A stretch of 64,000 bases of DNA from Dechloromonas sp. TW-R-39-2 (GTDB lineage: Bacteria > Pseudomonadota > Gammaproteobacteria > Burkholderiales > Rhodocyclaceae), in the NCBI RefSeq assembly GCF_016864195.1, contig NZ_CP045202.1, positions 1,581,001 to 1,645,000 on the forward strand. The letters are read 5' to 3'. The translations under genes were made by a program, and so were the position numbers. The notes beneath the pieces are model-generated. The model had not been told where the DNA came from. It searched no databases and saw nothing but the letters and a program-made list of their open reading frames with translations. This document shows, one piece after another, positions 61,328-64,000 of this stretch (positions within the stretch are counted from its first letter, which is position 1; each line of letters starts with the position of its first letter).

Positions 61328-62101
61328 ATGCTGATCTTCCTTTCCCCCGCCAAATCGCTCGACTACAAGACGCCGCCGCACGTTGCCACGCATACGCTGC
61401 CGGCTTACTTGAAACAATCCGAGACGCTGATCAAGCAGTTGCGCAAGCTGTCGCCGGCCGATATCGCCAATTTGATGGATTTGTCCGACCCGTTGGCGCT
61501 GCTCAATTTCAATCGTTATGCCGAGTGGTCGCTGCCGTTTTCCCCGGACAATGCCAAGCAGGCGGTGCTTGCTTTCGACGGCGACGTCTACGATGGCCTG
61601 AGCGCCAAGACCCTGAGCGCCGCCGATCTCGACTTTGCGCAAAGCCAGGTGCGCATCCTGTCCGGTCTCTACGGCATCCTCAAGCCGCTCGACCTGATTC
61701 AGCCCTACCGGCTGGAAATGGGCACCAAGTTCGCCAACAAGGCAGGCAAGGATCTCTACACCTTCTGGGGTGAAACGCTGCTTGACGCGATCAATGCCGA
61801 ACTCGGCGCCATGGCCCATCCTGTCGCGGTCAACCTCGCTTCCGAGGAGTATTTCAAGGCGGCGGTCGGGCGCAAGATCAACGGTCGCTTGATCCAGCCG
61901 GTCTTCGAAGACTGGAAGAACGGCAAGTACAAGATCATCAGTTTCTACGCCAAGCGGGCGCGCGGCCTGATGACGCGCTATGCCGTACTGAATCGCCTGA
62001 GCGATCCGGAAGGGCTGAAGGATTTCGATGGCGACGGCTACGCCTATGCGCCGGATGTGTCGGACGAAAAACATTGGGTTTTCCGTCGTCGGGAAAGCTG
62101 A
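61328..62101 (+). CDS. yaaA: Peroxide stress protein YaaA
   Basis: 257 residues, UPF0246/YaaA: starts [13 protein letters not shown] (ATG 61328, the family start) and contains [23 protein letters not shown]. Known: YaaA limits free iron and oxidative DNA damage under peroxide stress in E. coli. Diverges from DUF2863; a terminator follows. Confidence 0.94.
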   Translation: MLIFLSPAKSLDYKTPPHVATHTLPAYLKQSETLIKQLRKLSPADIANLMDLSDPLALLNFNRYAEWSLPFSPDNAKQAVLAFDGDVYDGLSAKTLSAADLDFAQSQVRILSGLYGILKPLDLIQPYRLEMGTKFANKAGKDLYTFWGETLLDAINAELGAMAHPVAVNLASEEYFKAAVGRKINGRLIQPVFEDWKNGKYKIISFYAKRARGLMTRYAVLNRLSDPEGLKDFDGDGYAYAPDVSDEKHWVFRRRES

Positions 62102-62121
62102 ATTTCTGGCTGTCTGAAATC

Positions 62122-62160
62122 AAAAAGGCCCGCCGGCATTCAGCGCCGGCGGGCCTTTTA
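62122..62160. terminator. Strong bidirectional terminator
   Basis: AAAAGGCCCGCCGGC / GCCGGCGGGCCTTTT with a 7-base loop, 15-bp stem. It separates convergent yaaA and flaG. Confidence 0.92.
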
Positions 62161-62168
62161 TGTTTGCT

Positions 62169-62576
62169 TCAAGCCTGGCTGTTAATCAGCAGACCTTCCT
62201 TGTAACGGTCCAGGCCGCGCGCAATGCGCAGCATTTCCTCGGAAGGAATCTGGCGAATGACTTCCTTGGTCTGGCGATCGAGAACCTTGACGACGGATTC
62301 GCCGCTTTCCTTGTCGATCGAAAACTCAAGCTGAGAACCTGCGCCACCAACCCGGCGTTGCAACTCCTCGGTCAGCTGCTTCAATTCCTTGGCGTTCGGC
62401 TTGGGATTCAGGGTTTGCTTCGTTTCGCCGGACTTCTCTTCCTTGCTCGCCTCGTTGGCTGCCAGGCGTGCGTTGTCACTGGCCGTGATCCGCTTTTCTT
62501 CGGTGGGCGCCATTCCTTGCCGCAGGGCTTGCGTTCCCTGTGTGGGCAGCGGCGCATTCAGTTTCATTTCACTCAT
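62169..62576 (-). CDS. flaG: FlaG family flagellar protein
   Basis: 135 residues; the C-terminal region FSIDKESGESVVKVLDRQTKEVIRQIPSEEMLRIARGL is the FlaG signature, and the N-terminal part is low in complexity. Known: FlaG affects flagellar filament length. No flagellin or fli gene lies in the window, so it is an orphan or its partners lie beyond the edge. Confidence 0.88.
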   Translation of the reverse strand: MSEMKLNAPLPTQGTQALRQGMAPTEEKRITASDNARLAANEASKEEKSGETKQTLNPKPNAKELKQLTEELQRRVGGAGSQLEFSIDKESGESVVKVLDRQTKEVIRQIPSEEMLRIARGLDRYKEGLLINSQA

Positions 62577-62600
62577 GGCAAATACTCCAAAAAACAGCGC

Positions 62601-63275
62601 TCATGCTTGGGTGTTGACAAGATTGCCGGCACTGTCGAGCCTGCTGCCTGCGCTTTTTAGATTGTGGGCCAGTGTTTTCAGAAAACTTTGCAGGTCAGGC
62701 GCACTTTGGGTGGTGGTTTCCGGGCTGGTTTTTCCCTGAAGCGCCAGCGCAAGATTCTGGAATGAAGTTTCGAGGTCGCTGGTCTTGCTGCTTCCCGTAG
62801 TGCTGGTGCCGCTGTCGGTCGGTGTTCCCAGGGATTGGGCAAGATTTTGCAAACGCCCGGCCAGGTCGCTATAAGCATCCGTCCGGCGTGAGGCGGAAAC
62901 GGTATTGCCATCCTCGCTTGCTTCACTCGATTCGGTACGTTGCGCACTGTTGCCGGTCGCATTCAGTGCCTGGAAAAGCGCGTTCATGAATTCGGGCAGG
63001 GCCTGTCCGGCATTCTGGGCGGTTTTTGAACTCGCACTTTCCGCATCATTGGCTTGTGTCTCGGTTGCAACCGGGGGGCGCGATGACGCGGCCGGCGCCA
63101 GGCCTGACTGATCGAGTGTTTTTTCCAGTGCCTTGAGTAACTGGCCGGCTTTGTTTTCAGGGACGCGTACCTGTGCTTCCTGATCTTTGCGCCCTTCGCG
63201 TTCAATACGACTGGCCGCGATATCGCTATTGCGGAGGGTGCTGACTGTACTGCTGTTGATATTACTGATGTCCAT
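62601..63275 (-). CDS. Hypothetical protein upstream of flaG
   Basis: 224 residues, not recognised. Ser/Thr/Asn/Gln-rich, with NAGQALPEFMNALFQALNATGN and LAHNLKSAG helices; no signal peptide. The ATG at 63275 is chosen because GGGAG lies six bases upstream, whereas the ATG at 63281 directly abuts it. Same direction and 24 bases from flaG, so possibly a filament-related secreted or cap-like protein; inference. Confidence 0.6.
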   Translation of the reverse strand: MDISNINSSTVSTLRNSDIAASRIEREGRKDQEAQVRVPENKAGQLLKALEKTLDQSGLAPAASSRPPVATETQANDAESASSKTAQNAGQALPEFMNALFQALNATGNSAQRTESSEASEDGNTVSASRRTDAYSDLAGRLQNLAQSLGTPTDSGTSTTGSSKTSDLETSFQNLALALQGKTSPETTTQSAPDLQSFLKTLAHNLKSAGSRLDSAGNLVNTQA

Positions 63276-63377
63276 GATCATCTCCCGAGACGCACGATGC
63301 AGTCACGTGTTCATCAACGGCAGGTTTTAGGGGAACTTGAGGAATTTTTTTGTAATTTTATAAAATCAAAAAATGTA

Positions 63378-63408
63378 TTGACTCGGTATGGGTGGGCAAG
63401 GCTATAAT
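63378..63408 (+). promoter_or_regulatory. tRNA operon promoter
   Basis: TTGACT (63378-63383), 19-base spacer, TATAAT (63403-63408), then a GC-rich discriminator (GCGCCCC) typical of growth-rate-controlled stable-RNA promoters. Confidence 0.75.
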
Positions 63409-63418
63409 GCGCCCCCTC

Positions 63419-63494
63419 GCGTTCTTAGCTCAGTTGGTAGAGCGTCTGCCTTACACGCAGAATGTCGGCGGTTCGAGCCCGTCAGGACGCACCA
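63419..63494 (+). tRNA. tRNA-Val (anticodon TAC)
   Basis: 76 bases. Acceptor GCGTTCT pairs with AGGACGC (one T-G). The anticodon loop CTTACAC gives TAC, T-loop GTTCGAGCC is present, and CCA is encoded. Confidence 0.96.
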
Positions 63495-63498
63495 AATT

Positions 63499-63583
63499 GC
63501 TCTGGTGGTGAAATTGGTAGACACGCTATCTTGAGGGGGTAGTGCCGCAAGGTGTGCGAGTTCGAGTCTCGCCCAGAGCACCA
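63499..63583 (+). tRNA. tRNA-Leu (anticodon GAG)
   Basis: 85 bases with a class II variable arm (TGCCGCAAGGTGTGC). Acceptor GCTCTGG pairs with CCAGAGC. The anticodon loop TTGAGGG gives GAG, and CCA is encoded. It is followed by a terminator and an integrase. Confidence 0.95.
63561..63583 (+). other. Candidate attachment site (tRNA-Leu 3' end)
   Basis: The tRNA 3' end (TTCGAGTCTCGCCCAGAGCACCA) is a usual attB of P4-type integrases. The integrase starts 165 bases later. The matching attR would lie outside the window. Confidence 0.5.
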
Positions 63584-63610
63584 AAAATAGTTCTAAAGCA
63601 GTCCAAATAA

Positions 63611-63652
63611 GGCCAGAAAACCAAGCAAATACAAGGTTTCTGGCTTTTTTTG
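63611..63652 (+). terminator. Terminator after tRNA-Leu
   Basis: GGCCAGAAAACC / GGTTTCTGGC stem with one bulge, then TTTTTTT. It ends the tRNA transcript before the integrase. Confidence 0.85.
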
Positions 63653-63688
63653 CGTCCACGGAAGTCCAAAGCGATCTATTGCAATCCG

Positions 63689-63718
63689 GGGGTACAGAGG
63701 GGTATAAACAGGGGTACA
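63689..63718 (+). repeat. GGGGTA(C/T)A direct repeats upstream of the integrase
   Basis: GGGGTACA, GGGGTATA and GGGGTACA start at 63689, 63699 and 63711, spaced 10 and 12 bp, close to one DNA turn. They may be integrase arm-type or regulatory sites; 30 bases separate them from the integrase ATG. Confidence 0.65.
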
Positions 63719-63747
63719 AGGCTACACGCCTAGAGGAGATACCCCCA

Positions 63748-64000
63748 ATGGCACTGAGCGACACCGCAGTACGTAGCGCAAAGCCTGCAAACAAGGCTTA
63801 CAAGCTTGCTGACGAAAAAGGTCTTTTCCTTCTGGTGCACCCAAATGGCTCAAAGTACTGGCGCCAGAAATACCGATTTGACGGCAAAGAAAAAACGCTT
63901 GCTCAAGGGGTCTATCCTGACATCAGTCTCAAGGAGGCCCGAGAACGCCGAGACGAAGCCCGAAAGCAATTGGCCAATGGGGTTGATCCCAGCCAACATC
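63748..64000 (+). CDS. Tyrosine-type integrase (DUF4102 family), truncated by window edge
   Basis: 84 residues visible: MALSDTAVRSAKPANKAYKLADEKGLFLLVHPNGSKYWRQKYRF and KTLAQGVYPDISLKEARERRDEA match the N-terminal DUF4102 domain of P4/phage-like integrases. GAGGAG lies about 9 bases upstream. The catalytic Arg-His-Arg-Tyr lies beyond the window. It follows tRNA-Leu, so it marks the left end of an integrated element. Confidence 0.9.
   Translation, partial: MALSDTAVRSAKPANKAYKLADEKGLFLLVHPNGSKYWRQKYRFDGKEKTLAQGVYPDISLKEARERRDEARKQLANGVDPSQH

Noticed and set aside
1..64000. CRISPR array, rRNA or insertion sequence
   Set aside because: No regularly spaced identical repeats, rRNA or transposase genes were found; the only mobile gene is the integrase at the right edge.

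Overview
The window looks like a chromosomal segment of a Betaproteobacterium close to the Rhodocyclaceae (Dechloromonas/Azonexus-like). This is inferred from the high-GC coding style, the density of hybrid sensor kinases, a split cys regulon with a DUF934 protein, DUF2863 and DUF3240 proteins, and an SHP/DHC/cytochrome b cluster. No 16S rRNA or species marker is present. Genes are tightly packed and no gene-free stretch exceeds about 300 bases.

Layout. 1-9.3 kb: the 5' part of an alpha-2-macroglobulin-like gene, two small proteins, a TonB-dependent receptor, and cysDN. 9.4-16.9 kb: a chemoreceptor, a binding-lipoprotein/histidine-kinase pair, and a TetR/acryloyl-CoA-reductase-like pair with a clear operator. 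17-23.5 kb: an FKBP isomerase, small proteins, the operon shp-dhc-cytochrome b-response regulator-kinase, a PAS/SpoIIE phosphatase and a CMD-family protein. 23.5-29.2 kb: an RND heavy-metal-type efflux operon. 29.3-40.8 kb: two hypothetical proteins, a YgjP-like metallopeptidase, two hybrid kinases, a cNMP/acetate kinase/PduL fusion, and a binding-protein/porin pair. 40.9-45.6 kb: cysH-DUF934-cysI-TauE and a divergent cysB-like regulator. 45.7-49.9 kb: HDOD, NosD-like, and yciB-yciI-bolA-parvulin. 49.9-54.5 kb: HD-GYP regulator, hybrid kinase and HPt. 54.5-62.1 kb: biotin genes and yaaA. 62.2-64 kb: flaG, tRNA-Val, tRNA-Leu and the start of an integrase that probably marks a genomic island.

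The most interesting locus is 34208-36529. One 773-residue protein carries a cyclic-nucleotide-type domain, an acetate-kinase domain and a PduL phosphotransacylase domain, so acetate to acetyl-CoA could run on one polypeptide. The kinase domain keeps its phosphotransfer residues but has altered nucleotide-site motifs, and a perfect 25-bp palindrome with a CTGC-N3-GCAG core lies just upstream. A second strong signal is a shared promoter layout (TTAA half-sites at 11-bp period, then 10 bp, then TAGACT) upstream of both the SHP operon, which encodes its own two-component system, and the RND efflux operon. This suggests one regulator controls both.

Sulfur assimilation reads as sulfate to APS (CysDN), APS to sulfite (CysH with paired cysteines, no APS kinase seen), and sulfite to sulfide (CysI), with a TauE-type exporter as a possible relief valve. 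Biotin genes bioA-F-H-C-D lie in one direction with an rRNA-methyltransferase-like gene between bioA and bioF; bioB is not in the window.
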